Position numbers and translations under genes: made by a program. From Ascaphus truei (lineage: Eukaryota; Chordata; Amphibia; Anura; Ascaphidae): a stretch of DNA of 64,000 nucleotides. Positions 29,163 to 40,633 of this stretch are shown here, one piece after another. The notes under the pieces are model-generated. The model did no database searches and was not told the DNA's origin. It was given only the letters and a program-made list of their open reading frames with translations. Position 1 is the stretch's first letter; each line of letters starts with the position of its first letter. The stretch spans positions 3,425,997-3,489,996 of the forward strand of contig CM071570.1 in assembly GCA_036426205.1 (NCBI GenBank), read 5' to 3'.

Positions 29163-29182
29163 ACACACACACACACACACAC
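29097..29182. repeat. (CA)n microsatellite
   Basis: More than 40 CA units with one interruption (CCA at 29160). The TH-repeat and CV-repeat open frames across it are not genes. Confidence 0.97.
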
Positions 29183-29417
29183 TTTTTGGGGGGAGGAGGG
29201 GGGGGGGCTATATCTTTAAAGACCAACCCATGCAAAATTGGGTGTGAAAGTTAGAAGTTCTTGCTAAGCAGACATTGCACCCTTCTGTAAACCTGCTTGA
29301 AGTCACAGTGCTGTGGTGGATATTTAGTAGTAAAGTCAGCTGGCTGCGTCTTCAACCAGACCCCCAACCACAGACAGCCGTGTCGGAAAGAAAACCTCCT
29401 GAGGACGTATCACTCAC

Positions 29418-29613
29418 CCAAAAACCCTTTGGCCACCATGGCTTTCAACAGGTCAATGTTTCCGCCCCCGAATCGTTCGCCGAAAGCTTTGCCAAGATCC
29501 TCGGCCACGTGCGCCGCCACGTCGATGCCCACTTCATCAGCCAGGGTGGAAGCACCTACGGGAAAACCGAAGCCGGTGGAGAGAGCGTCCAGTTTCTTGG
29601 GGTCAACCCCTTC
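29418..29613 (-). CDS. HADHA: HADHA exon 17, residues 564-629
   Basis: 196 bases between CTCTTAG and GTGAGT. Encodes [39 protein letters not shown] and GERFGGGN. The first motif shapes the active-site side of the dehydrogenase C-terminal domain. Confidence 0.96.
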
Positions 29614-30058
29614 CTAAGAGAGAAGAGAATTGGCTGTGAGACAAGGAGACGGCATGATGGGTGAATATAGAGCGTGTGGTGCAAGGAAGAAGAGCGTATT
29701 AAGACCGTCACAACATAGCCGGCAAAGTTTGTACGCCAATTGGATCTTTGCTTTTTGCAGGTTTTCCCTACGTTTCCAGTATTAACATCAATCATATCTA
29801 AACGGGGAGTTAGATATGCTACAGATCTTTGGCCCCAGAAATGCACCATTTTGCCTCAAGACCACTTATTTCTCCAGAATACGGTTACATAGGTAGATCA
29901 GAGAGTGCAGTGAAGACCTGGCTGTACGAACGGCAGGATGCAGCCAGCACTCTAGTTATTCTTGTCACATCAGAATCAAACCAGGAAAGTTCATTGGGAT
30001 GTGTCTGTAGAGTCAGATTTTACACACCAAGCTGAAGGAAACCAAGATTAGCACATAC
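29614..30058 (-). other. HADHA: HADHA intron 16
   Basis: GTATGT...TCTTAG, 445 bases. Nothing recognised inside. Confidence 0.85.
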
Positions 30059-30127
30059 CTGCAGGACGCGAACAACTTCAGCCATCATGGGCCCCAGGCA
30101 CCTGGTGGTGTAGAAGCCCGGCCCATC
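30059..30127 (-). CDS. HADHA: HADHA exon 16, residues 541-563
   Basis: 69 bases, exactly 23 codons, between CTTTCAG and GTATGT. Encodes [15 protein letters not shown] and AEVVRVLQ. The PGF(Y/V)xNR-like motif is characteristic of the 3-hydroxyacyl-CoA dehydrogenase C-terminal domain. Confidence 0.96.
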
Positions 30128-31000
30128 CTGAAAGCACATTAATGGGAGAGTCAAGCAGGGGAACATGCAGAGTTATCTTTGCGAGTCACACTTTAAAGTA
30201 AAAGGATTATTACAAGGACTAATTATCAATCCTCTCCTCCAGTCGGAAAATCCAGATTGCCAGGGACAAGCGCATCAAGTTGGACCTCGCGTCAGAATTA
30301 AACAAGCTAAATTAAAAGAAGCTAGGAGCACTCATATCGCGCGCTGGAAATGGCCCTGGTTACACCCCGTGGGGGTAATCACTGCAAGCCGAATCCGGTC
30401 AAGCAAACTCCAGCACTGCACAGGTCTTTTCAGTATCAACAAAGTAGCTTTGTGGAAGGATCGACGTTTCGGTCCCAACGCGGAACGCCGATCCGTCAAC
30501 AATAAAGTGACTTTTTTTGGATATTGAAAAGGAGCTGTGCAGCGCCGCTTTGTGCTCGATAGGATTCAGCTTGTGGAATTAAACACGCTGCAGGGAGAGG
30601 AGAGCTGAAAACCCCAAGACTATCTGAGCCTGTCTTTCTTTAGTGATCAGGTGGCATTGTACCGGATATACAGGGACACGAGAGGAGACACTTGTTCGTG
30701 CATCTCTGCTGCCACCTAGTAATACTAAATAGAAGAGACCCACTCACTAACCACCCACCGAATACAAAGCAATCCAGCTACATCATCACGCAGCAGTAAG
30801 CCGATCTCCACCATGAATTGCACATATATGGAACACGTTTATACAGAAGAACCAGCTCAGCGATTCCGACGGTTCCACACCCCGAAGTAACACGCTGCCC
30901 AGTCACAGCTGTGGGGAACACTTTTGTTGCTTCATTGATGAAAGTTTAACGGGTACACTTCTGCGCCCGAGACTGGGCATCCTCTGGTGACTAGGCGTAC
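30128..31000 (-). other. HADHA: HADHA intron 15
   Basis: GTACGC...TTTCAG. Contains a small foldback repeat (30412-30541). No gene. Confidence 0.85.
30412..30541. mobile_element. Short foldback repeat
   Basis: CTGCACAGGTCTTTTCAGTATC at the left (first 20 bases count) pairs with GATATTGAAAAGGAGCTGTG at the right. The interior contains GATCGACGTTTCGGTCC, a word also echoed by GACGCGTTTCGGGACC near 58430. Probably a MITE. Confidence 0.5.
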
Positions 31001-31141
31001 CTTCACGACAATGATGACCTTGCCCTGCTTGAGCCCGACGGCTACGGCTGAAGCGGTGGTGTCCTTGGAAGTTTTGTCCGTCGTGATGATCTCCAGCAAC
31101 TGCATCTTATCCACTGGGGAGAAATAGTGCATCCCAATCAC
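31001..31141 (-). CDS. HADHA: HADHA exon 15, residues 494-540, dehydrogenase active site
   Basis: 141 bases, 47 codons, between CTGCCCAG and GTACGC. Encodes [18 protein letters not shown] and [12 protein letters not shown]. His498 (GMHYF) is the catalytic base and Glu510 (LLEII) its partner in the long-chain 3-hydroxyacyl-CoA dehydrogenase. Glu510 is the residue changed in the common human LCHAD-deficiency allele; here it is intact. Confidence 0.97.
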
Positions 31142-31935
31142 CTGGGCAGGGGGTGGAGAGAGGAGAAATGAGCGCAAGGGTAACCCCACACCTGCAAAGT
31201 CTCCGTGCATGTGTCACGCTAGCATCACGCCCTAAGCACCCGTGTGGTAATAGGCACTACACCAGTGGTGGGTAATGACCCCATAAAATCCCGTAGCATT
31301 TAAAGGTGCAGTCCTTCCCAAGACCAGAATGAACCGTGGCAATCACACTGAAGGAAGATATATCCTTTGCAGAACATGTTTATTTTTAATGTTTTCCAAG
31401 TCATTTCCTAAACCGGATAAATTGAGAGGGGGTCGGAGGCGTTTACATCCTTTAACTGCGCGCACGTCTGTGTTCAGAAGATACTCCCCACTTATCCACG
31501 CGCAGCGAGGCAGAATTAGGGGGGTGGAGGGAACCGTTATGGAAATGCATCAACGCCACAGGTTGTCCCCCAAAAACAGATGTAAAAAGAAATCACATTG
31601 ACAGATTTGCTTTGATGGATGAATGTGTGGAGGAAGTCAGATAAAAGTGCGCACATTTGGGACTCGCCACTTTTGCTTCACAAAGAAAGGAACCAGTAGT
31701 CAAAAATGGCATCCATGCTATGCTGCGGTGGGCACTGGTTTAGTTGTGCAGAGTTTGGACACGTTTTGCATGCTACATCCATGTATACGCACAACCCCCA
31801 GACCGCGGTGACACACGGGGAAAACCTTTCAGTGGCAAGCTTGGAGATACTCGACACTAATGTTTACTTCAATATAAAGAGGTCAGCTCCAGTCACACCC
31901 CTCCCCTTTACGGTATTTGAGGAGTATTTCCTGCG

Positions 31936-32014
31936 GCTTGCGAGTTTTACTCCTTCAGTGCAGGAGAGGCTGGCAACACATCGCTGTGCACTGAAGGAGT
32001 TAACAGCAAGCCCC
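31936..32014. repeat. Foldback hairpin
   Basis: A perfect 14-bp stem, ACTCCTTCAGTGCA (31949-31962) with its complement at 31987-32000, separated by 24 bases. The stem continues imperfectly outward over GGCTTGC on both sides. Likely the core of a foldback MITE. Confidence 0.7.
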
Positions 32015-33655
32015 ACTCATGTGAGGCTAGCCACTCGAGCCAGTCATAACAGGAGGGAAAGTACAGCAGCACAAGGGTTAATATACACGCATCTCCCCAT
32101 TAATAGGCAGGATTCATCTCTGGAGACGCGATGTCTGCCGGATAAGAGCAAGCTGTACTCTCTGTGCTTCCCAGGGCCCAGCAGGGAAGATGAATGGGAG
32201 TCAGCACTATGAGCCTGGATTAGGGAGCTTGGTGCTTTAGGACAAGGCTTCAATGTATTGCTAACCGGTCTTTGCCTATGTCAGCTTACAGTTAGTGGCT
32301 CTTTCCTCTTACTGTCTGTGATGTAACAGGACTCCTGCAAAGCACAGCAAGGACATTTAAACTTCCAGGGTCCGTGAGCAAGACCCCACCTCAAAGCCAA
32401 ACGTGTGGCTTTAAGAAGCAAAGTTCTACTTCTTAGTGAATGGTGGATGAATTAAACAGTTCAACATGTTAACCCATAAGATATCGGCTGGTTCAATGCA
32501 GAGTGAAACAAACACAAAAAAGTATCAGTTCAGAATACTATACTGCTTTGGTTCCCCAAAGGGTCCGTAATAACACCGGGATTCTATTTTCTCGTATTGA
32601 CACCAATATTGGACTATTTACAGACAACCCCATGGATTTCAATCTTTAATGGAGTCACCAGCACTGAAAATTACAGGACGCCTCAGCGTGGCAGCAGGGG
32701 ATAATTCCATTCAATGTCAAATTAATTCAATTGTGTGAGCTCTAGACAGAAATGAGATACTTTATGCACACAGCCTGTCTCTAATCCACTCCGACTGGCA
32801 ATACAACCAAAAGAGGTACAAACGCCCCAAGTGCATCAATGGGCCCTGTTCTATAGGCGGCAAACCAGTCTTCCCCTATGGGAAGATGAATGGAATCTTC
32901 CCGAACAAGGACAGCATACGGATTAGGGTTCAGTAACTGGTTCATATTGGTCCTGGGGGGACTGCACGTTTAAGTGTATACAACCCTAGGATTTAATCAG
33001 AGGACGCAAACCCAGCCACAACTCAGTGCTGAACAGATCCATCATTAAAAGACGGACAGGAGTTCCAACAGCGAGGAGCGGACGTCCTTGTTATTATCTG
33101 CAACCAACCAGAACATTGTACGTAGTGTAGGCAGAAGAGTACAGTACTGTGATCACAAGAGCCGGGCTCATGTCCCTGGAGAGATAACCCTGTGCGATCT
33201 GCAGATACCAGAAAGCCCTTCTCTGCCAGAGGGACCGGCAACGTGCTACACAACCTCTGGCGACACACGGCTCAGGCACACAGTTTGCTGGTGAATCTCG
33301 CATACAGCAGCATTGCATTTTTTTTAAGGGAACTAAATGTACAGTAATCCTGAAACTAAACACGGTGCGTTCTAGAAATGATGCAGAATATTTAAATGCA
33401 CTGTCAGGTCTTCTAGTACTTGAGAAATCACCAGAGCCCTTCTGGCTTCATGGGGTCCAGCAACATATTACTGCGCAAGGAATCACAGGCCCCTCTGCCA
33501 ACGAGGGGGGTAGAGGAGCCATACAGACTAATAGCAGGCCCAAAAGGTTTGATATTGTCCCTTAATTAACAGGAGATTCCCTCTTCCAGGATTGGCTATT
33601 GCAGGGGTACAGAGATTTAGGGACAGGCAGTTGTAATAACTGGGGTGCCCAATAG

Positions 33656-33681
33656 CGTGTGTGTGTGTGTGTGTGTGTGTG
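33656..33681. repeat. (GT)n microsatellite
   Basis: About 12 GT units in intron 14. Confidence 0.9.
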
Positions 33682-33967
33682 ACACAGCTGGATGTGTGCA
33701 GCGATATGCAGGAGAATGTTCATTTCAATTGGGATCACAGAAATCTTACTTAACACTACGTGGGTTTTGGTCCCCAAAACTGGACCTTCAGTAGCGCAAT
33801 TTTGGGAACCGAAACGTTGGTTTGGGCTGCGGTAAATATTTTTTGATACACACCTGCGATGATGACCTTCGAGGCAGATATTTGTGTATTTTATCCCTAT
33901 GATGCGAGCACTCGCCGGTTTATGCCAATATTATTTCTGCGAGGTGTGTCTGCTGTTTTGTGATCTA

Positions 33968-35921
33968 CCATGGTTTGCAGAAGTATTCACCCCCCACCCC
34001 TTACCAATGTCACATTTTGTTCAATTACAAATAATGCACGCACAGTTTTTCAAACAAACTTTTGTTTATTCTAAACAAAGCTGCAGGGGTTAAACTGTAC
34101 TCTGTTATACGAGAAGGAGATTCAATGTCAGGAAAGGAAATGCAGAAGTATTCAACCCCTTAAGTCAGTACTTGGTAGAAGACCCTTCTGCAGCAATTAC
34201 TGCTAGGAGTCTTTTTGGACCGGTCTCTGCTAGCTTTGCACAGTGGGAGGGACCGGTCCTGCTAGCTTTGCACAGCGTGGAGGGATGTTCTCATGCTAGC
34301 TTGCACAGTGGGAGGGACCGTCTCTGCAGCTTTGCACAGTGGGAGGGACCCGTTCCTCTGCTAGCTTTGCACAGTGGGAGGGACGGGTCTCTGCTAGCTT
34401 TGCACAGTGGGAGGGACCGTTCTCTGCTAGCTTTGCACAGTGGGAGGCCTGGTTCTGCTAGCTTTGCACATGGGGCGGGAGGACCGGTCTCTGCTAGCTT
34501 TGCACATTGGGTGGGACCGGTCTCTGCTAGCTTTGGTCGCACGTGGGAGGACCGGTCTCTGCTAGCTTTGCACAGTGGGAGGGGCTCGGTCTCTCTGCTA
34601 GCTTTGCACAGTGGAGGACCCGGTCTCTGCTAGCTTTGCACAGTGGGAGGGACCGGTCTCTGCTAGCTTGCACAGTGGGGAGGACCGTCTCTGCTAGCTT
34701 TGCAACAGTGGAGGGACCGGTCTCTGCTAGCTTTGCAAGCTGGGAGGACCGGTCTCTGCTAGCTTTCACAGTGGGAGACGGTCTCTGCTTACTAGCTTTG
34801 CACAGTGGGAGGGACCGGTCTTCGCTAGCTTGTTGCACAGTGGGAGGGACGGTCTCTGCTAGCTTTGCACAGTGGAGGGGATGCGCTCTCTGCTAGCTTT
34901 GCACAGTGGGAGGGCACGGTCTCTGCTAGCTTGCACACGGGAGGGACCGGTCTCTGCATCTTTGCACGGAGGGACGGTCTCTCTGCTAGCTTTGCACAGT
35001 GGGGAGGATCGGTCTCTGCTAGCTTTGCACAGCGGGAGGGACCGGTCTCTGCTAGCTTTTGCACAGTGGGAGGTACCTGTCCCTTGCTAGCTTGTGCACA
35101 GCTGGGCGGGATCGTCTCTGCTAGCTTGCACAGTGGGAGGGACCGGTCTCTGCTAGCTTTGCACAGTGGGAGGGACCGGTCTCTGCTAGCTTTGCACAGT
35201 GGGATGGGACCGGTCTCTGCTAGCTTTGCACAGCGGGAGGGATCGGTCTCTGCTAGCTTTGCACAGTAAGATGGGACCGGTCTCTGCTAGCTTTGCACAG
35301 TAAGATGGGACCGGTCTCTGCTAGCTTTGCACAGTGGGAGGGACCGGTCTCTGCTAGCTTTGCACAGTAAGATGGGACCGGTCTCTGCTAGCTTTGCACA
35401 GTAAGATGGGACCGGTCTCTGCTAGCTTTGCACAGCGGGAGGGACCTGTCTCTGCTAGCTTTGCACAGAGGGAGGGATCGGTCTCTGCTAGCTTTGCACA
35501 GCGGGAGGGACCGGTCTCTGCTAGCTTTGCACAGCGGGAGGGACCGGTCTCTGCTAGCTTTGCACAGTGGGAGGGACCGGTCTCTGCTAGCTTTGCACAG
35601 AGGGATGGGGAGGTGGACGAGTTCTCTGCGAGCTCTTGCACCATGGGAGGGACCGGTCTCTGCTAGCTTTGCACAGCGGGATGGGACCGGTCTCTGCTAG
35701 CTTTGCACAGCGGGAGGGACCGGTCTCTGCTAGCTTTGCACAGTGGGAGGGACCGGTCTCTGCTAGCTTTGCACCGTGGGAGGGATCGGTCTCTGCTAGC
35801 TTTGCACAGTGGGAGGGGTAACTGTGGATACATTATTTGTAATTGAACAAAATGTGACATTGGTTAGGTTTGGGGGGGGTGGGGGGGGGAGGGGTGTGTG
35901 TGAATACGCCTGCAAACCATG
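33968..35921. mobile_element. Tc1/mariner-like element with an expanded internal array
   Basis: The left end CATGGTTTGCAGAAGTATTC with CCAATGTCACATTTTGTTC, and the right end GAACAAAATGTGACATTGG to CCTGCAAACCATG, are inverted repeats of about 80 bp flanked by TA on both sides (33966, 35922). A short coding-like stretch (CAGTACTTGGTAGAAGACCC, 34168) just inside the left repeat resembles the C-terminal end region of Tc1-family elements. The rest is a 33-bp tandem array. No transposase remains. Confidence 0.8.
34217..35818. repeat. 33-bp minisatellite, about 48 copies
   Basis: Unit contains GGACCGGTCTCTGC, TAGCTTTGCACAG and a GGGAG joint. From about 35140 to 35818 the units are regular at 33 bp; from 34217 to 35140 many units have one-base gaps. 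As 33 is a multiple of three, long repetitive open frames occur on both strands (for example an 11-residue SLLALHSGRDR repeat); they are not genes. Confidence 0.95.
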
Positions 35922-36172
35922 TATAACATATATACACTTGAAAAACATATATATATATTTTTTTTTAAGTACTCTATTACAGAAACCCTACTTTATGGTT
36001 CAATAGTGTTCCCTGTGAACACCTGCGTGCGACCTGCTGCCAGCTGGACTGGAACAGCCCGGGCTTTACAAAATGCGGCTGGTTTTGTTATCAGAATGTG
36101 GTGGTCTGCACTGGTGTTGAGGTAATTACTGCAGGGTGAGAGGGTGAGAGGGTGAGAGGGTGAGGGGCTTAC

Positions 36173-36259
36173 CTTATCTGGTCTTTTGCTGACAGCAGCA
36201 ATTTGGGAGATGGGAAGAGCGGACGTGTTGCTGGCAAAGATACAGTGTGCAGGAGTAAC
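36173..36259 (-). CDS. HADHA: HADHA exon 14, residues 465-493
   Basis: 87 bases, 29 codons, between TGCTGTAG and GTAAGC. Encodes [17 protein letters not shown] and AAVSKRPDK. The SNTS(A/S)LPI motif lies in the NAD-binding domain near the active site. Confidence 0.96.
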
Positions 36260-37396
36260 CTACAGCAAGGAAAGAGACCGGTTACAGCTCACAGGGGAAC
36301 AGGCCGAGTGCTGCGCGTTTCACCTCGTGTGCGCACGCACGCACAGTCTAATGTCACAAACCAAAACCAGCTACCGCTGCACTCCACATCTCCATTTGTT
36401 CATCTCTTTAGATTATCTTTTGAATGGCTCTTATAAGCAGACATTTGTTGTATTAATAACATGGATAAAGAAAAAATGTCCAGCCAACCATTAAATCCCT
36501 CTGGAAGTTGGGCAAAGGTTACCCCGATTCTAACAGCAAATCCGTCACAAGTAAATTATCCAACTACTCCGCGTATCCTTGTGTTATATTCCCAAGGTGG
36601 GGTCCCTCAGAGATATTCAGGGCTTCTTCCGTTGATCCGATGACTGAACACGGCGCGTGTGATATTACTGTGCAGGCTACACATTAGGATTCCTATACAG
36701 CCACGGTATGCTCACTTACCAGCATTTCCGCACACCATGTGGGTACTATTCCTACCAACTGTGTGTGGTGTGGGTTTGGCTGTATTGCACGATACGTCCC
36801 CATGTTCTAATGCCTGGATTCTCTTTCTGTGACAGGCTGGCATTACAGGGACATACAAGGGTTCCTAAAGTCACGCTTATTGCCACCCACTTCATTGGTC
36901 ATTGTTTGGCGGATATCCTGCATGCACTTCGGCCTGTTGATCCATAGTTTTTTTTTTTTTTTTTTTTTTAGGCGTACAAGAACCTACATCTTTAATTACA
37001 CTTCCAACAAGACTGGAAAAGCCAGACCTCGGGGGACAGCTACCTCAAGAATATTTGGGGAACACTGGCATCCAAGCAAGTTTCAGAACCCCGGACAATT
37101 GTGATGGAGGACATGGTACACACAGCATGTTTATTTATAGGTCCCAAACTCAATTATCCTAATAAGTACACGAGATGCACTACATATAATATTCTAATCT
37201 GAGTAAGTGCTCTGAGGCGCTCCCACGCCGGACTTTATCTGTAGTGATGCAGAGGACACGAGACAAAAACAGGTCACAGGGCGAGAGACACAGGTCACAG
37301 GGCGAGAGACACAGGTCACAGGGCGAGAGACACAGGTCACAGGGCGAGAGACACAGGTCACAGGGCGAGAGACACAGGTCACAGGGCGACACTCAC
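36260..37396 (-). other. HADHA: HADHA intron 13
   Basis: GTGAGT...CTGTAG. Holds a T run (36947-36971) and, at its very start, a 21-bp minisatellite (37271-37390). No gene. Confidence 0.85.
37271..37390. repeat. 21-bp minisatellite against the exon 13 splice donor
   Basis: Nearly six copies of AGGTCACAGGGCGAGAGACAC. The last unit ends at 37390; the donor hexamer of intron 13 occupies 37391-37396. Confidence 0.95.
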
Positions 37397-37568
37397 AGCT
37401 TCCACCTCCTGCAGCACTTTGTGTTTAATGCGGATGTCTTCGAACACGGCTTCGATCACCATATCGGCCGCCTCGAAGCCCTTGTAATCCAGCTGTCCGG
37501 TCAGGTTGCTCATCAGATTGTCCCGCTCAAAGGGGGTCAGGTTCCTCTTCCGAACCTTGTCATTTAGG
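37397..37568 (-). CDS. HADHA: HADHA exon 13, residues 407-464
   Basis: 172 bases between CTTGCAG and GTGAGT. Encodes [37 protein letters not shown] and [18 protein letters not shown]. This is the second half of the NAD-binding Rossmann fold of the 3-hydroxyacyl-CoA dehydrogenase (the DMVIEA(V/I)FE motif). Confidence 0.97.
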
Positions 37569-38457
37569 CTGCAAGAAAGGATGGTACACGTAGCATTAAA
37601 GACCCAGGATTACAGTGGTGTTTAGCCATTAAAAGCTTTTGTAGTCTGTCTGGGTGGTACTGAAGGAGATTACCATCAAGAGCCATCATTTGGAGTTGGC
37701 ACCAACATTTGAAATGGGAGATACTGGTTGAGAACTGACCCCAGCTCCTTGTGACCTCGAGTAAATCACTTTTACCAATCTTTTTCTTGGATATCAAAAG
37801 CCTGAATAAGAAGCTCTTACTTGTACCTGTTTATAACACACAGTGGTATGGTGACTACCTCATTAGGCCGGGACACACGGTGCAATGGCCGAGTGACAGA
37901 CAGAAGACAAACAGCTAATATAGAAGATGGGAATATCAGTCATTCTGTGTGAACGGCAGAACGCCGAGTTCCAGGATTTTACATCCAATTATTCAGAAGG
38001 ATCGGCATCTCCGAGTGCCGGCTTCCCTGTACCTAGCTCTGCTGGAGGCCCGAGGGAAAGTACCGTGCCAGCAGGGTAACGCATGTCTTTGTGGTCACGT
38101 CCCGCGTCACAAAATCAGCCCATTGATGTGTCCAGGCCCCAGTGCTTCTTCACCAACACCCTTTAGTTGAAGGGTGTGGAGAACGCTCGAATCCCTTGTA
38201 ACATATGAATTGGAGTTAACAGAAGAGACCAATAGTACATACAGCTTATAGTATGCGTCCCACGTGCAAGCGTCCGACCATTCCAGTGTAGCACTCTGAC
38301 GCCCAGAAAATACATGTTACACATCACTGTCCAACGTGAAAGAAGAAAGTGTGGACCTGTCATGTGATGGTCATCGAAGTTCTGCTCTAAACAAATGCTT
38401 GATAGCACCGGGATGAAGCACTGGGCTGAGGGTATGTACTCTGCCTATGTTCCTTAC
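37569..38457 (-). other. HADHA: HADHA intron 12
   Basis: GTAAGG...CTTGCAG, 889 bases. Nothing recognised inside. Confidence 0.85.
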
Positions 38458-38592
38458 CCTTTGAAGACTTGTTGCTGTCCTCTGCCCAAGCCTTCAAATG
38501 TCGTGTCCTTCAGAATGGTCTTTAGGCCTTTGTCCACGGAGACCTGTGCCACACCAGCCCCCATGAGACCAGCACCAAGGATAGCCAGCCTC
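38458..38592 (-). CDS. HADHA: HADHA exon 12, residues 362-407, NAD-binding motif
   Basis: 135 bases between TGTATAG and GTAAGG. Encodes [19 protein letters not shown], the glycine-rich GxGxxG dinucleotide-binding loop (Gly368, Gly370, Gly373), followed by [12 protein letters not shown]. It starts the NAD+-dependent dehydrogenase part of the protein. Confidence 0.97.
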
Positions 38593-39558
38593 CTATACAG
38601 AAGAATATAGCATAGATTGAACATTAACAGCATCTAACATGCACTACTTTCCCATTGCATCCAGCTACTGATTATACCTGTGGAGTATGCCTCAAAGAGA
38701 ACCTTCCCGGGACCCAAAGTACTATTTCCTAGCACTGAAAATTCTCCCATGACCAAAATGAGTGAACTTGCACCACAGAAAATAAAGAGAATTTTAAAAA
38801 AAAGGACATATTGGAACAAAAACAGAATCCTCCAACAGTTTACTTTCCAAGAGGGGGCATTTTCTAGGAGCGTGCGACTCGCGGAGCTTACCCTCCATGT
38901 GCTCCAACACGCATCTTTGCAACAAACGTCTGAAACCCTCCCGCCAGAGCCCCTTGTATGGCAGAACAGTGTGACACATCCGGTACACAGGCACGTCTGA
39001 ACCCCCCGCCAGAGCCCCTTGTATGGCAGAACAGTGTGACACATACAGTACACAGGCACGTTTAAACCCCCCGCCAGAGCCACTTGTATGGCAGAACAGT
39101 GTGACACATCCGGTACACAGGCACGTCTGAAACCCCCCACCAGAGCCCCTTGTATGGCAGAACAGTGTGACACATCCGGTACACAGGCACGTCTGAAACC
39201 CCCCACCAGAGCCCCTTGTATGGCAGAACAGTGTGACACATCCGGTACACAGGCACGTCTGAAACCAGACCGCCTTCCAGTGATTAACCCCCCCCTCCCC
39301 CCCCCACTAAATGAAAGCTTTAATGATATGGAGTCACATGCTTGTCCATTGGAGAAGTGCAGAATTCCCATCTTATTTATCCGTACAACATTGAAATCAA
39401 TACATTATAATCAACGTGTGTGCAAATCCCTTCCAGAACTGTCATTAATCTCCTCTTATTTAGCATGTATTGGCAGTGATATGACGCTTTGTCGTGGCGT
39501 CTGCCCTTACGGTATATGCATGTACAGGTACGTGGAATACTTTGCACGTTACACTTAC
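38593..39558 (-). other. HADHA: HADHA intron 11
   Basis: GTAAGT...TATAG. Contains a five-copy 65/66-bp tandem repeat (38930-39265) and a C run (39286-39306). The 245-residue open frame across the repeat is not a gene. Confidence 0.85.
38930..39265. repeat. 65/66-bp tandem repeat, five copies
   Basis: Units contain CCAGAGCCCCTTGTATGG, CAGAACAGTGTGACACAT and ACACAGGCACGT; spacing is 65, 65, 66 and 66 bases. Confidence 0.93.
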
Positions 39559-39668
39559 TCCACGGTTTTCTGGGGCGCACCAGACTTGTTTTTCTTGCAT
39601 AGGACCTGCCCGTGGTAAAGCCCGGTCAGTGCTTTGGACTCGCTGGTCATCGCAAGATCACCAAACTT
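39559..39668 (-). CDS. HADHA: HADHA exon 11, residues 326-362
   Basis: 110 bases between CCCTGCAG and GTAAGT. Encodes [20 protein letters not shown] and [17 protein letters not shown], the linker helix that joins the hydratase and dehydrogenase halves. The final GA joins G of exon 12 to give Glu. Confidence 0.96.
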
Positions 39669-40633
39669 CTGCAGGGTAAAAAAGCGGGACGTGCAAATTA
39701 GAGGGACAGCCGGCTTCATGCACACTGGGGTTATCAGTCGTTTTTACAATCTCCCCCATTCCCACCATCACCACACTTTAATTCAAAATAGTCCAGCAGA
39801 TTCATTCTGTAGTCGAAAATATATTGATCTAAAACTTGATGGTATCCAAGTAAATATCTGAAATGCCATGTGCAAAATTCGGAAAAGGAAAATGGCAGCG
39901 ATATTTCAGTTTGGTTACTTTATTGAAAAAACAGAAAGTGAATCCCTGCGCTTCTCCCATCAGGATAACAATAAACGAGGAAATAAATATACATAGTGAA
40001 ACCTAAGGCTGTAAGACAAAGGAGACTTTTGGTTCCATCCTTTAATCAAATAATGACAGTCTGCAAACCATTGTCAAGGTTACTTTATTGCAGCTCCCAA
40101 TGGGACTGCAGTACTAATGGCCAGTCTTCGGACATTACAGAGCCACTTGGCCGCAGCTGCTTTGAAGACACTTTGCATGCTGCGGGGAGTAAAGCATTTC
40201 CCGAGCTCTCATGTACGAGCGAGAATTGCTTTTACAAGATGCAACTGCCAAATAAAAATCACCTTGGTGCAGGACTACCGCTACGTTCTACTTCAATAAG
40301 AACAGCTGCAAACGTAAGGCTGTGTCCCTCCTATTGGTGTAGATCAATAGAACTGTGTAGTGCTTTAGGGATTAATAAAGATCACGTGGGGATAAAGTGT
40401 TTGAGTTACTGATAAAAGATACAATACACCTTTCATGAAACAGGGATAAGTGGGAGAGGCCGTGGCTCCGGACTGTGAGCAGTATCATTTCAGATTTTAG
40501 AAGTTCAAGATAAATGAATGGGGTAACAATGTGATTTTATCACGGATGTATTTTGGGCTACTCATGAGCAGTAGCCTGGAAACCAAATGTGGAATGATGG
40601 ACCATACAATTACAGTCCTGTGCACAAACATAC
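39669..40633 (-). other. HADHA: HADHA intron 10
   Basis: GTATGT...CTGCAG, 965 bases. No repeat or gene recognised. Confidence 0.8.

Larger units (their letters stand above)
27568..29417 (-). other. HADHA: HADHA intron 17
   Basis: GTGAGT...AACAG. Holds a foldback MITE (28603-28802), a CA microsatellite (29097-29182) and a C/A homopolymer at 28148-28168. No gene. Confidence 0.85.
31142..36172 (-). other. HADHA: HADHA intron 14, 5.0 kb
   Basis: GTAAGC...GCCCAG. Contains a strong hairpin (31936-32014), a GT microsatellite (33656-33681) and a Tc1/mariner-like element filled by a 33-bp array (33968-35921). 32015-33650 shows nothing recognised. Confidence 0.85.

Noticed and set aside
34217..35818. 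CRISPR-like array of 33-bp repeats
   Set aside because: Units are directly joined with no unique spacers, the host is a vertebrate, and no cas gene is present.
34172..35860. Repeated open frames (SLLALHSGRDR, CAKLAETGPS) on both strands
   Set aside because: The 33-bp unit is a multiple of three and lacks stops in several frames; the frames are a by-product of the array.
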